Shown piece after piece: positions 20,597 to 29,198 of a stretch of 64,000 nucleotides of DNA. The first letter of the stretch is position 1; each line of letters opens with the position of its first letter. The position numbers and the translations under genes were made by a program. The DNA is from an uncultured Massilia sp. (lineage in GTDB: Bacteria > Pseudomonadota > Gammaproteobacteria > Burkholderiales > Burkholderiaceae_D), in contig NZ_CAJYEB010000044.1 in the NCBI RefSeq assembly GCF_913773735.1, forward strand, positions 1 through 64,000, written 5' to 3'. Below the pieces are notes generated by a model. The model was not told the origin of the DNA. It saw only the letters and a list, made by a program, of their open reading frames with translations, and did no database searches.

Positions 20597-22999
20597 TCAC
20601 ACCATCGGCGGATCCGTCTCGCGCGCGAAGGCACGGTGGCTTGCCAGCGCCTGCTTGAACGCGTCGACCGGCGCGTCGACCAGCAGGCCCGGATCGGCCG
20701 AGCCGTCCGGCAGCGTCGCCGGGATCATCGCCTTGGCCAGCAGGTCGACACCGGCGCCCAGCGCCAGGATCGGCTTGCAGTGGCGGTACTGCTCGCGCAC
20801 GAAGTCGATCGTGTGGGCGTTGCGCGCCAGCGCCGCGACGGCCTGCTTGCCGTCCGGGACCACCATGGCGTCGTACAGCACCGACGGCCCGGCTTCCAGC
20901 GAGACCTCGACGTCCAGCGGCGCGCCGTTCGCGCCCGCCACCTTGCCCAGCATATTGCCCACCAGGCGCGGCACGGCGCCGTCTTCCAGCAGCGTCGCGT
21001 ACAACGCACGCACCTGGTCGGCGTCCACGCCCGGGGCCACCAGGATGGCGACGCGGCGCGTGCGGATGCCGGTCTGGCCCGGGCGGCTCATCAGCGACAG
21101 GGCCGGCGACGGCGCATACGCCGGCACCGGCGCGTCCAGCGCGCGCGGCAGCGGGTCCGGCACCTCCATGCCCAGGCCCATGGCGACCTTGGCGACCAGG
21201 CCGGCATCGACGTTGGCCAGCAGCGCCAGGATGCGCTGGCGCACCGCCGGCGTCTGCACGCGGGTCAGCTCGAAGCGGAAGGCGTTGGCGATGTGGTCCT
21301 GCTCGACCGGGGTCTGGCTCTGGTAGAACAGGCGCGCCTGGCCGTAGTGCTCGGCGAACAGCTCGGGATTGCCGCGCACCTTGTCCTCGGTGGTGAAGCG
21401 CTCGGGGAAGCTGGTGAAGCCCATCTTGCCGGCCTGGTACGGGCTGCCGCCGCCCAGCGAGTTCGGCTCGTAGTTCACGCGGCCGCGGTTGATGGTCTGG
21501 CGGTGGAAGCCGTCGCGCTGGTTGTTCTGCACCTGGACCACCGGCGCGTTGATCGGGATCTCGTGGAAGTTCGCGCCGCCCAGGCGCGTGAGCTGGGTGT
21601 CGAGGTAGGAGTGGTTGCGGCCCTGCAGCAGCGGATCGTTGCTGAAGTCGATGCCCGGCACGATGTGCGCGGTGCAGAACGCCACCTGTTCGGTCTCGGC
21701 GAAGAAGTTGTCCGGATTGCGGTTCAGGACCAGGCGGCCGACCGGGGTCAGCGGTACCAGCTCCTCCGGCACGAGCTTGGTCGCGTCCAGGATGTCGAAC
21801 GGGAAGGATTGCGCCTCCTCCTCCGTGAACACCTGCAGGCCCAGCTCCCACTCGGGGAAGTTGCCCGACTCGATCGCTTCCCACAGGTCGCGGCGATGGA
21901 AGTCCGGATCGGCGCCGGAAATCTTCACGGCCTCGTCCCACACCAGCGAATGGGTGCCCTGCATCGGCGTCCAGTGGAATTTCACGAAGCGCGACTCGCC
22001 CTGGGCATTGATCAGGCGGAAGGTGTGCACGCCGAAGCCCTGCATCGTGCGGTAGCTGCGCGGGATGGCGCGGTCCGACATGGCCCACATGAGCATGTGC
22101 GCGATTTCCGGCGACAGGCCGGCGAAGTCCCAGAAGGTGTCGTGGGCGGTGGCGGCCTGCGGCATCGCATGGTGCGGTTCGGGCTTGGCGGCGTGCACCA
22201 GGTCGGGGAACTTCATCGCGTCCTGGATGAAGAACACGGGAATGTTGTTGCCGACCAGGTCCCAGTTGCCTTCGTCCGTATAGAACTTGACGGCGAAGCC
22301 GCGCACGTCGCGCGCGACGTCGGTCGAACCGCGCTCGCCCGCCACGGTGGAAAAGCGCACGAACACCGGGGTGCGCTTGCCCTTGGCCGCGAACGGCGCC
22401 GCGCGCGTCAGTGCGCCGAAGTCGTCGTAGGACTCGAAGAAACCATGCGCGCCCGAGCCGCGCGCGTGCACGACGCGCTCGGGAATGCGCTCGTGGTCGA
22501 AATGGGTGATCTTCTCGCGCAGGATGAAGTCTTCCATCGCGGTGGGACCGCGCAGGCCGATCTTCAGCGAGTGCTGGTTGTCGGCGACCGGCACGCCCTG
22601 GTTGGTGGTCAGGTGGCGGCCGGACGGATCGGCGCGCACGCGGTCGAGCGGTTCCACGGTGCGGTTCTCGCCCACCGGCGGCTGGCCGCTGCCGACCTTG
22701 TCGGAGCTGGCGATCTCGCTGCTGGTGCTGCCGGTGGTGGCCGGCGACGCGGGCTGGTGATGATCGCCCACGTTCGGCGTGCGGGAAGCGTCGCCGTATT
22801 CGCCGGGCTTGTTCGGATTGAAGGGCATGGCGGCCGCCAGCCGCTTTTCGTCGGCAGCCTTGTCGAACAGGCGCGCCTCGACCGGATTGGCCGGGGAAGC
22901 CGACGGCGGGGTCGGGTCGGACGGGCCAGCCATGGTGCTCAATACCGAGCCGGCGCCGTCGGGCGTGCCGTTTGCGGGGGTCTTGCTTTTCGAAGTCAT
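20597..22999 (-). CDS. katE: Catalase HPII (large-subunit monofunctional catalase)
   Basis: 800 residues, start supported by GAGGAC. Heme-site residues are all present with a constant +50 offset from E. coli HPII: His178 ([12 protein letters not shown]), Asn251 ([11 protein letters not shown]) and proximal Tyr465 ([10 protein letters not shown]). The position of HPII His392, which crosslinks to the heme-ligating Tyr in E. coli, is Cys442 here ([10 protein letters not shown]), so that crosslink cannot form. The C-terminal 160 residues form the DJ-1/PfpI-like flavodoxin domain of large catalases ([23 protein letters not shown]). The N-terminal extension is Pro/Ser/Thr-rich. It decomposes hydrogen peroxide in the cytoplasm. 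A perfect palindrome lies 31-46 nt upstream of the start codon. Confidence 0.97.
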   Translation of the reverse strand: MTSKSKTPANGTPDGAGSVLSTMAGPSDPTPPSASPANPVEARLFDKAADEKRLAAAMPFNPNKPGEYGDASRTPNVGDHHQPASPATTGSTSSEIASSDKVGSGQPPVGENRTVEPLDRVRADPSGRHLTTNQGVPVADNQHSLKIGLRGPTAMEDFILREKITHFDHERIPERVVHARGSGAHGFFESYDDFGALTRAAPFAAKGKRTPVFVRFSTVAGERGSTDVARDVRGFAVKFYTDEGNWDLVGNNIPVFFIQDAMKFPDLVHAAKPEPHHAMPQAATAHDTFWDFAGLSPEIAHMLMWAMSDRAIPRSYRTMQGFGVHTFRLINAQGESRFVKFHWTPMQGTHSLVWDEAVKISGADPDFHRRDLWEAIESGNFPEWELGLQVFTEEEAQSFPFDILDATKLVPEELVPLTPVGRLVLNRNPDNFFAETEQVAFCTAHIVPGIDFSNDPLLQGRNHSYLDTQLTRLGGANFHEIPINAPVVQVQNNQRDGFHRQTINRGRVNYEPNSLGGGSPYQAGKMGFTSFPERFTTEDKVRGNPELFAEHYGQARLFYQSQTPVEQDHIANAFRFELTRVQTPAVRQRILALLANVDAGLVAKVAMGLGMEVPDPLPRALDAPVPAYAPSPALSLMSRPGQTGIRTRRVAILVAPGVDADQVRALYATLLEDGAVPRLVGNMLGKVAGANGAPLDVEVSLEAGPSVLYDAMVVPDGKQAVAALARNAHTIDFVREQYRHCKPILALGAGVDLLAKAMIPATLPDGSADPGLLVDAPVDAFKQALASHRAFARETDPPMV

Positions 23000-23029
23000 C
23001 CTGTCCTCACTGATTATTCAACCGGGTTT

Positions 23030-23045
23030 TGTTGGACATCCAACA
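23030..23045. promoter_or_regulatory. Perfect palindrome in the katE leader
   Basis: TGTTGGACATCCAACA: 7-bp arms with a 2-bp centre, 31-46 bp upstream of the katE start codon. Candidate operator or leader hairpin. Confidence 0.35.
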
Positions 23046-23119
23046 TAGCCGGCGGGGACAGGTGCCACGGTTACATCACTAACATAGCGGACGATAAAAC
23101 CGTTAAATGATTACTATCG

Positions 23120-23151
23120 CCTGCATAGCGAATATTTATCATTTATGCAGG
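23120..23151 (-). terminator. 8-bp inverted repeat downstream of the DUF3016 gene
   Basis: CCTGCATA/TATGCAGG arms around a 16-nt AT-rich loop, directly after the DUF3016 stop codon. No strong T-run; possible weak terminator or processing hairpin before katE. Confidence 0.3.
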
Positions 23152-23157
23152 GAAATA

Positions 23158-23664
23158 TCAACGATGCCCGACGCGTTTGCGGTCGATGGGCGCGATGGTC
23201 TTGTCGAACCAGGTATCGATCATCTGTTTTTCGTAGCGCAGCGGCTCGCTGTCGAAGTAGCGGTTGAAGGTCTGCTGGTAATTCATGTCGGCCAGCTTGG
23301 CCTCGCCGCTCTTGATCACCTTGCCGTCCTGCTCCAGCGTGTAGCGCAGGTCCATGCGCGGCCAGTCGGCGCTGCCGCTCAGCACGCGCAGGTCGCGGCC
23401 CATGCGCGCGTTCGGGATCAGGCGGCCGGCCGGGTCGAAGTCGGTCACCTCGATCCGCAGGTCCTGGCCCGCCGGCAGCGACTGGCCCAGCTTGGTGAAA
23501 TGGTCGCTGATCTGCTGCAGCATCTCGTCGCGCTCCCAGGTGGCAAACGGCAGGTCGTGGAAGGTCTCCGGCTTGACGTAGGTGACGCTGACGGCAGCGG
23601 ACGCGCTCCCCGCCACCAGTGCCAGCAGGCCCGCCAGGGCCACCGCAGGCATGAACGGTTTCAT
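23158..23664 (-). CDS. DUF3016 domain-containing exported protein
   Basis: 168 residues from the start at 23664 (MKPFMPAVALAGLLALVAGSASA signal peptide, AGGAAG upstream). The pattern SVTYVKPETFHDLPFA, LRIEVTDFDPAGRLIPNARMGRDLRVL and a C-terminal FDKTIAPIDRKRV matches the DUF3016 family of small periplasmic proteins of unknown function in proteobacteria. It lies upstream of katE on the same strand (158 bp gap) and is divergent from the glycosylase gene. Confidence 0.85.
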   Translation of the reverse strand: MKPFMPAVALAGLLALVAGSASAAVSVTYVKPETFHDLPFATWERDEMLQQISDHFTKLGQSLPAGQDLRIEVTDFDPAGRLIPNARMGRDLRVLSGSADWPRMDLRYTLEQDGKVIKSGEAKLADMNYQQTFNRYFDSEPLRYEKQMIDTWFDKTIAPIDRKRVGHR

Positions 23665-23835
23665 GGTGTCTTCCTTTCGTGGTATCGGTTCTTTCACAAC
23701 GAATATACGCCCGTTTGCGCGGCCGCGTCCGTCGCCACGCTGTCAAACTTTGTATCCAAATGTGTGGTCGCGCACCGGGGCTTCCAGCCTCCCTCCGGCA
23801 CAATGGCCGGGCCGATAGGGAAAGGGGGAAAGCTC

Positions 23836-24573
23836 ATGCCGGAAGGTCCATCGCTCGTCATCCTGCGCGAACAGGCGGCCCGCTTCGTGGGCCAGGAGAT
23901 CGTGCGCGCCGAAGGCAATACCTGGACCATCGACCCGGCGCGCCTGCGCGGCCAGCGCCTGCTCGCGCTACGCACGTGGGGCAAGCACCTGCTGCTCCAG
24001 GTGCCCGGCATGACGGTGCGCATCCATTTCCTGCTGTTCGGCACCTGGCGCATCGACGAGCGCCGCGACAAGCCGGCGCGGCTGTCGCTCGGCTTCGCCG
24101 ACGGCGGCGACATCCATTTCTATGCCTGCTCGGTCAAGGAGATCGACGGCGACGTCGATGCCGGCTACGACTGGGCCGCCGACGTCATGGCCGACGCCTG
24201 GGATCCGGCCAGGGCGCGCAAGACGCTGCGCATGGCGCCGGCCATGCTGGCCTGCGACGCCCTGCTCGACCAGGACATCTTTGCCGGCGTCGGCAACATC
24301 ATCAAGAACGAGGTCCTGTTCCGTACCCGCATCCATCCGCTGTCCGCCGTCGGCGCGCTGCCGCCCGCCAAGCTGCGCGCGCTCGTGCACGAGGCGCGCG
24401 CGTACAGCTTCGACTTCCTGGCGTGGAAGAAGGCAAACGTGCTGAAGCAGCACTGGCTGGCCCATGCGCAGGCCACCTGCCCGCGCTGCCGCATTCCCTT
24501 GCACAAGGCGATCCTGGGCCGGACGAAGCGCCGCAGCTTCTGGTGCGAGCGTTGCCAGAAACACTATGCATGA
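23836..24573 (+). CDS. nei: Nei/Fpg-family DNA glycosylase-AP lyase
   Basis: 245 residues. MPEGPSL gives the catalytic Pro2 and Glu3 after Met removal; Lys50 in the RTWGKHLLL beta hairpin and the helix-two-turns-helix segment (DQDIFAGVGNIIKNEVLFRTRIHPLS) are typical. The C-terminal zinc finger is complete: CPRC...CERC. It excises oxidised bases from DNA, more like endonuclease VIII than Fpg (MPEGPS start). Start follows AAGGGGG. It stands alone between divergent DUF3016 and the signalling block. Confidence 0.92.
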   Translation: MPEGPSLVILREQAARFVGQEIVRAEGNTWTIDPARLRGQRLLALRTWGKHLLLQVPGMTVRIHFLLFGTWRIDERRDKPARLSLGFADGGDIHFYACSVKEIDGDVDAGYDWAADVMADAWDPARARKTLRMAPAMLACDALLDQDIFAGVGNIIKNEVLFRTRIHPLSAVGALPPAKLRALVHEARAYSFDFLAWKKANVLKQHWLAHAQATCPRCRIPLHKAILGRTKRRSFWCERCQKHYA

Positions 24574-24700
24574 GCCGGAAAGGTGCATGCGCACCACGAT
24601 GGCGCCATCCGCCGGCGCATGCCATTGGCATGGCATAAAGACAGGGAAGCAACTCGTTGCTGCATGGTGACTCAACAGTGCGCGCGCACAATATTTCTTG

Positions 24701-24729
24701 TTGTTAATGGGTACTGCCCATACTACAAT
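24701..24729 (+). promoter_or_regulatory. Sigma-70-like promoter with internal palindrome
   Basis: TTGTTA (24701-24706), 17-bp spacer and TACAAT (24724-24729) lie 78 bp before the start of the HD-GYP regulator. The spacer contains ATGGGTACTGCCCAT with perfect 5-bp arms, a possible operator. AATATTTCTTG, the half site seen at 14106-14121, sits immediately upstream. Confidence 0.5.
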
Positions 24730-24806
24730 CGTTTCGACGCGCTGCTGTGCGCACGCCATGTTCTTACTTTTTTTTCATCCTTGTACCCACGCTACGGACA
24801 TCGTCT

Positions 24807-26312
24807 ATGTCATTCCTTTCTTCTGCCGCGCCGAAACTCGCTCCATGGAAGGTCTTGCTGGTGGACGACGAGCCGGACATCCATGACGTGACCAAGCTGA
24901 CCCTGTCGCGCTTCCGCCTGGACGGCCGCGCCCTGAGCTTCCTGCACGCCTACAGCGGCGCGCAAGCGAAGGAGGTGCTGGCGCGCGAGAAGGACATCGC
25001 GCTGGTGTTCCTGGACGTCGTCATGGAAGCCGAGGACAGCGGCCTCGAAGTGGCGCGCTGGATGCGCCAGGACCTGGACAACCAGTTCACCCGCATCGTG
25101 CTGCGTACCGGCCAGCCGGGCCAGGCGCCGGAAGAACGCGTGATCGTCGACTACGACATCAACGACTACAAGGAAAAAACGGAGCTGGACCGCACCAAGC
25201 TGTTCACGACCACGTTCGCCGCGCTGCGCGCCTACCGCGACATCATGAAGGTCGAGGATGCGCGCCGCGTGCAGCAGAACTACCGCGAGGGCCTGGAACG
25301 CGTGATCGCGGCGTCCTCGCACCTGTTCCGCCAGCGTAACCTGAAGGATTTCGCCAACGGCCTGCTGCAGCAGGTGGTGGCCCTGCTGCAGCTCGAGCAG
25401 AGCATGCTGCTGCGCCTGGCCGGCGCCAGCGTGATCGCGGGCGAGGCGCGCTACGAGGTGCTGGCCCGCATCGGCGACCTGGGCGAGGAACCGATCGGCC
25501 CGGACCTGGTGGCCCAGCTCGACGAGGCGCGCCACAACCGCATCTCCAAGCTGCACGGCGACACCTACGTCGGCTACTTCCCCAACAACAGCGGCAAGGC
25601 TTCGCTGCTGGTGCTCAAGGGCGTCGAGGAGATTTCCGAGATCGACGTGCAACTGCTCGACGTGTTCTGCTCGGGCGTCGCGATCGCCTTCGACAACATC
25701 CTGCTGAACCAGGAGATCACCGATACCCAGGCCGAACTGATCCTGCGCCTGGGCGACGTGGTCGAGTCGCGCTCGAACGAGGCCGGCAACCACGTGCGCC
25801 GCATGGCCCAGGTATGCCACCTGCTGGCCCAGGAATCGGGCATGTCGGAAGAGGAGACGGCGGTGCTGATGCACGCCGCGCCGATGCACGACATCGGCAA
25901 GATCGCCACGCCCGACGCGGTGCTGCTCAAGCCGGGCCGCCTGACGCCGGAGGAATGGGAGATCATGAAGCAGCACCCGACCGTGGGCCTGCAGATCCTC
26001 GACGGCTCGCAGCGCCCGATCCTGAAGGCGGCCGCGGTGATCGCCCACCAGCACCACGAGAAGTACGACGGCAGCGGCTATCCGCAGGGCCTGCAGGGCG
26101 AGGACATCCACCCGTACGCGCGCATCGTGGCGGTGGCCGACGTGTTCGACGCGCTCACCCACGAGCGCGTCTACAAGGATGCCTGGCCGATCGAGCAGGT
26201 GCGCGACTACCTGCAGGACGTCGCCGGCAAGCACCTCGATCCGCACTACGTGGACCTGCTGATCCGCAACCTCGACAAGGCGGAGCAGATCAACCGCCGC
26301 TGGCCCGACTGA
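24807..26312 (+). CDS. Response regulator with DUF3369 and HD-GYP phosphodiesterase domain
   Basis: 501 residues, no membrane segment. Receiver domain 14-140 with Asp20-Asp21 and phosphoacceptor Asp70 (VFLDVVME). A DUF3369 sensor-like domain follows (about 150-305), then HD-GYP: His361-Asp362 (HDIGK), HHEKYDGSGYP with GYP at 424-426. All catalytic residues are present, so cyclic-di-GMP hydrolysis is expected (known for the family). The start at 24807 follows a plausible promoter. It precedes a hybrid histidine kinase by 97 bp, a candidate partner. Confidence 0.93.
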   Translation: MSFLSSAAPKLAPWKVLLVDDEPDIHDVTKLTLSRFRLDGRALSFLHAYSGAQAKEVLAREKDIALVFLDVVMEAEDSGLEVARWMRQDLDNQFTRIVLRTGQPGQAPEERVIVDYDINDYKEKTELDRTKLFTTTFAALRAYRDIMKVEDARRVQQNYREGLERVIAASSHLFRQRNLKDFANGLLQQVVALLQLEQSMLLRLAGASVIAGEARYEVLARIGDLGEEPIGPDLVAQLDEARHNRISKLHGDTYVGYFPNNSGKASLLVLKGVEEISEIDVQLLDVFCSGVAIAFDNILLNQEITDTQAELILRLGDVVESRSNEAGNHVRRMAQVCHLLAQESGMSEEETAVLMHAAPMHDIGKIATPDAVLLKPGRLTPEEWEIMKQHPTVGLQILDGSQRPILKAAAVIAHQHHEKYDGSGYPQGLQGEDIHPYARIVAVADVFDALTHERVYKDAWPIEQVRDYLQDVAGKHLDPHYVDLLIRNLDKAEQINRRWPD

Positions 26313-26409
26313 GATCCCTCCCGATCGGCGGCGGGACAGCCGCCGGGTAGTCGGGTAACATGCGGGGCGACGAAATGATTCGCCGCCCATACTAATCCGG
26401 CATGTCCCG

Positions 26410-28611
26410 ATGCGCATCCGAACCCGCCTCCTGATCCTCATCCTCGCGATCCTGGTGCCCGCCTTCCTGGCGGCGGCGCTGGCGGTCGGCTACGTCTACG
26501 TCGAGGAGCGGCACGCGCAGGAGAACAGCGTCAAGGAAACGGTGCGCGCGTTCGCCCTGCTGGTCGAGAACGAGCTGGAAAACACCGAGGGCATCCTGCA
26601 CACGCTGGCGCGCTCGCCCGCGCTGGCCGAAGGCGACATGGAAGAGTTCCACCGCCATGCCCGCGCGATGGCGCCGCTGCGCGACGGCGCCATCGTCCTG
26701 CATGCCGCCAGCGGCGCCAGGCTGCTGGATACGCGCGTGCCCTTCGGCAGCGCGCTGCCGGCGCGGCGCCTGGCCAACATCGACACGCTGGCGCGCCGCG
26801 ACGGCGCCGACCGCACGCTGGTGTCCGACCTGTTCACGGGCCCGGACGGCATCCACCGCTTCGTGGTCCAGGTCCCGGTGCGCCTGGACGGGCGCGTCGC
26901 CTACTACCTGAGCATGAGCGTGAACGCGGCCAAGCTGCAGGCGCTGCTGGAGCGCCAGCGCTTTCCCGAGCGGTGGCAGGCCGTGATTGCCGACCGCCAG
27001 GGCCGCGTCGTCGCGCGCCTGCGCGAGGCCGAGAAATTCCGCGGCCACCTGGTGGGCGACCAGGCCCTGCGCAGCTTCGCGGCGCAGCAGGAAGGCACCG
27101 TGTCCGCCAACAACCTGGCGGGCATCCCGATGCACGGTTTCTTCAGCACCGTCCCCGACTACGGCTGGCGCGCGATGGTCACGATTCCCCAGGACGAAAT
27201 GCGGCGCGTGCCGCTGTACACGGCATCGTTCCTGGGCGCCATCATGACCCTGCTGCTGGTGCTGGCGGTGGCGGGCGCGCGCTGGTTCGGCCAGCGCGCC
27301 GCGGCGCCGATCGAATACCTGGGCCGCGGCGCCGAGGAGCTGGGCGCGGGCCGCGAAGTGGCCTACACGCCGCAGGGCGTGCTGGAGATCGACGCGGTGG
27401 CGCGGCGCATGGCCGAGGCCAGCCGCCAGATCCTGCGCGCCCAGGCCGAGATGGAACGGCGCGTGGCCGAGGCGGTGGCGAACAGCGAGCGCGCCCAGAG
27501 CGCGCTGCTGCAGGGCCAGAAGCTGGAAGCGCTGGGCCGCCTGACGGGCGGCATCGCGCACGAATTCAACAACCTGCTGCAGACCCTGACCACGGCGCTG
27601 CAGATCGCCGCGCTGACCTCGAACCAGCCCAAGGTGCAAACCCTGATCGACACCTGCAAGCGCACCGTGGGCCGCGCCACCGCGCTGACCACGCGCCTGG
27701 GCTCCTTCGGACGGCTGCAGGACGCCAGGCTGGCGACGGTCGATCCGGGCGAGCAGATACGCGGCTCGGTGCAGCTGCTGCGCGGCGTGCTGCGCCAGGG
27801 CGGCGGCCTGGAGATCGACTGCGCCGACGGGCTGTGGCCGGTGACGGTCGATCCGCTGCAGTTCGACCTGGCCCTGCTGAACCTGACGATCAACGCGCGC
27901 GACGCCATGCCGGGCGGTGGCCGCCTGGTCATCGCGGCGCGCAACGAGACGCTCGAGCCGACGACGACGCGGCCGGGTGGCGACTACGTGCGCGTGAGCG
28001 TGACGGACACCGGCAGCGGCATGCCGCCCGAGGTGCTGGCGCACGCGCTCGACCCGTTCTTCACGACCAAGGCGCCGGGCGAGGGCACCGGCCTGGGCCT
28101 GCCGCAGGCCTACGCGTTCGCGACCCAGTCGCAGGGCTGGCTGGCGCTGACGAGCGCGGTCGGTGCCGGCACCACGGTCGACGTCTACCTGCCGCGCTCG
28201 CGCCAGCCGCTGACGCCGCAGCAGGCGGCGCGCCAGGGCACCGCGCTGCCGCGCGGCGCCGGCCGGGTGCTGTTCGTCGAGGACGATCCGCTGGTGCGCG
28301 AGGCCGTCGTGCGTGGCCTGGAGGATGCCGGCTTCGACGTCGTGGTCGCGGCCAGCGGCGACGCGGCGCTGGCCATGCTGGACGGCGGCCTCGACACCGA
28401 CGTGGTGTTTTCCGACATCGTCATGCCGGGCCAGGTCAGCGGCATCGACCTGGCCGCCCTGCTGCGCGAGCGCCGTCCCGGCCTGCCGGTCGTGCTGGCC
28501 ACCGGCTACACCGACCAGCGCGCCGCGCTGCCCGGCGTGCAGGTATTGTCCAAGCCGTACGAGATCGAACAACTGGTCGCCCTGCTGGGCGGCCTGGCCA
28601 CGAAGGAGTAA
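26410..28611 (+). CDS. Hybrid histidine kinase with periplasmic sensor and C-terminal receiver
   Basis: 733 residues. TM1 about 7-28, periplasmic dCache-like sensor 30-270, TM2 about 272-291, HAMP-like linker, then a HisKA domain with phospho-His384 ([16 protein letters not shown]), an NtrB-type H-box. The ATPase domain has an N-box ([15 protein letters not shown]), G1 (VTDTGSGMP), F-box ([15 protein letters not shown]). The receiver (about 618-733) has EDD and phospho-Asp in VFSDIVMP. Such kinases often signal without a DNA-binding output; here the cognate may be the HD-GYP regulator just upstream. The gene ends 5 bp before the PPC-domain gene. Confidence 0.93.
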   Translation: MRIRTRLLILILAILVPAFLAAALAVGYVYVEERHAQENSVKETVRAFALLVENELENTEGILHTLARSPALAEGDMEEFHRHARAMAPLRDGAIVLHAASGARLLDTRVPFGSALPARRLANIDTLARRDGADRTLVSDLFTGPDGIHRFVVQVPVRLDGRVAYYLSMSVNAAKLQALLERQRFPERWQAVIADRQGRVVARLREAEKFRGHLVGDQALRSFAAQQEGTVSANNLAGIPMHGFFSTVPDYGWRAMVTIPQDEMRRVPLYTASFLGAIMTLLLVLAVAGARWFGQRAAAPIEYLGRGAEELGAGREVAYTPQGVLEIDAVARRMAEASRQILRAQAEMERRVAEAVANSERAQSALLQGQKLEALGRLTGGIAHEFNNLLQTLTTALQIAALTSNQPKVQTLIDTCKRTVGRATALTTRLGSFGRLQDARLATVDPGEQIRGSVQLLRGVLRQGGGLEIDCADGLWPVTVDPLQFDLALLNLTINARDAMPGGGRLVIAARNETLEPTTTRPGGDYVRVSVTDTGSGMPPEVLAHALDPFFTTKAPGEGTGLGLPQAYAFATQSQGWLALTSAVGAGTTVDVYLPRSRQPLTPQQAARQGTALPRGAGRVLFVEDDPLVREAVVRGLEDAGFDVVVAASGDAALAMLDGGLDTDVVFSDIVMPGQVSGIDLAALLRERRPGLPVVLATGYTDQRAALPGVQVLSKPYEIEQLVALLGGLATKE

Positions 28612-28616
28612 GGACC

Positions 28617-29018
28617 ATGGCACTGCAAGCCCTGCCCCTGCGCATCGGCGCCGGCGCCGACCTGCGCGCCGCGCTCGACGCCGTCCTCGCGCGCCACGGC
28701 GCCAGCGCCGCCTTCGTCGTGCAGGGCATCGGCAGCCTGTCGGTGGCGCAACTGCGCTTCGCCGGCCGGCCCGGCTGCACGGCGTTGCGCGGCGACCTGG
28801 AGATCGTCTCCCTGGGCGGCTCGCTGTCGCCGGACGGGCCGCACCTGCACATGGCGGTATCCGACGCCGCCGGCCGCGTGACCGGGGGCCACGTGGGTCC
28901 GGGCTGCATCGTGCGCACCACGGCGGAGGTATTGGTGGCGCTGTTGCCGGGTTGGGAGTTCGGCCGCGAGGACGATCCGGCGACCGGGTACAAGGAATTA
29001 TCGGTACGCGCCAGGTAG
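28617..29018 (+). CDS. PPC (DUF296) domain protein
   Basis: 133 residues covering one PPC/DUF296 domain: LRIGAGADLRAALDAVLARHGASAAFVVQGIGSLSVAQLRF, then LEIVSLGGSLSPDGPHLHMAVSDAAGRVTGGHVGPGCIVRTTAEVLV. The domain forms trimers and occurs alone in bacteria, where it is often called DNA-binding from the plant AT-hook homologues; there is no AT-hook here. It follows the hybrid kinase by 5 bp (AAGGAGTAAGGA upstream), so it is probably co-transcribed. Its TAG stop codon is the TAG of the GTAGGGTGG repeat that begins at 29015. Confidence 0.88.
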   Translation: MALQALPLRIGAGADLRAALDAVLARHGASAAFVVQGIGSLSVAQLRFAGRPGCTALRGDLEIVSLGGSLSPDGPHLHMAVSDAAGRVTGGHVGPGCIVRTTAEVLVALLPGWEFGREDDPATGYKELSVRAR

Positions 29019-29198
29019 GGTGGACGGCTCCGCCGTCCACGCGTCCAACCGGCTTGCGAGTGGCCGCGCGGCGTGCAGATCGCGTTGAACGGCTTACGAG
29101 TGGCCGCGCGGCGTGCAAACCGTGTTGAACGGCTTACGAGTGGCCGCGCGGCGTGCGAATCGTGTTGAACGCGTGGACGGGGGACCCGTCCACCCTAC
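29015..29198. repeat. Compound palindromic element (GTAGGGTGGACGG termini) between convergent genes
   Basis: Terminal inverted repeats GTAGGGTGGACGG (29015) and its complement ending at 29198. Each end forms a 9-bp hairpin: GTGGACGGC-TCC-GCCGTCCAC (29020-29040) and GTGGACGGG-GGA-CCCGTCCAC (29173-29193). Three 40-bp tandem units fill the middle. The stop codons of both flanking convergent genes (TAG at 29016-29018; TAG at 29197-29195 on the minus strand) are provided by the termini. Confidence 0.85.
29050..29169. repeat. Three contiguous 40-bp tandem repeats
   Basis: Units 29050-29089, 29090-29129 and 29130-29169 begin CGGCTT(G/A)CGAGTGGCCGC and differ at only a few bases. No spacers, so it is not a CRISPR array. 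Confidence 0.9.

Noticed and set aside
29050-29169. CRISPR-like array
   Set aside because: The three 40-bp units are contiguous without spacers and no cas gene is nearby.
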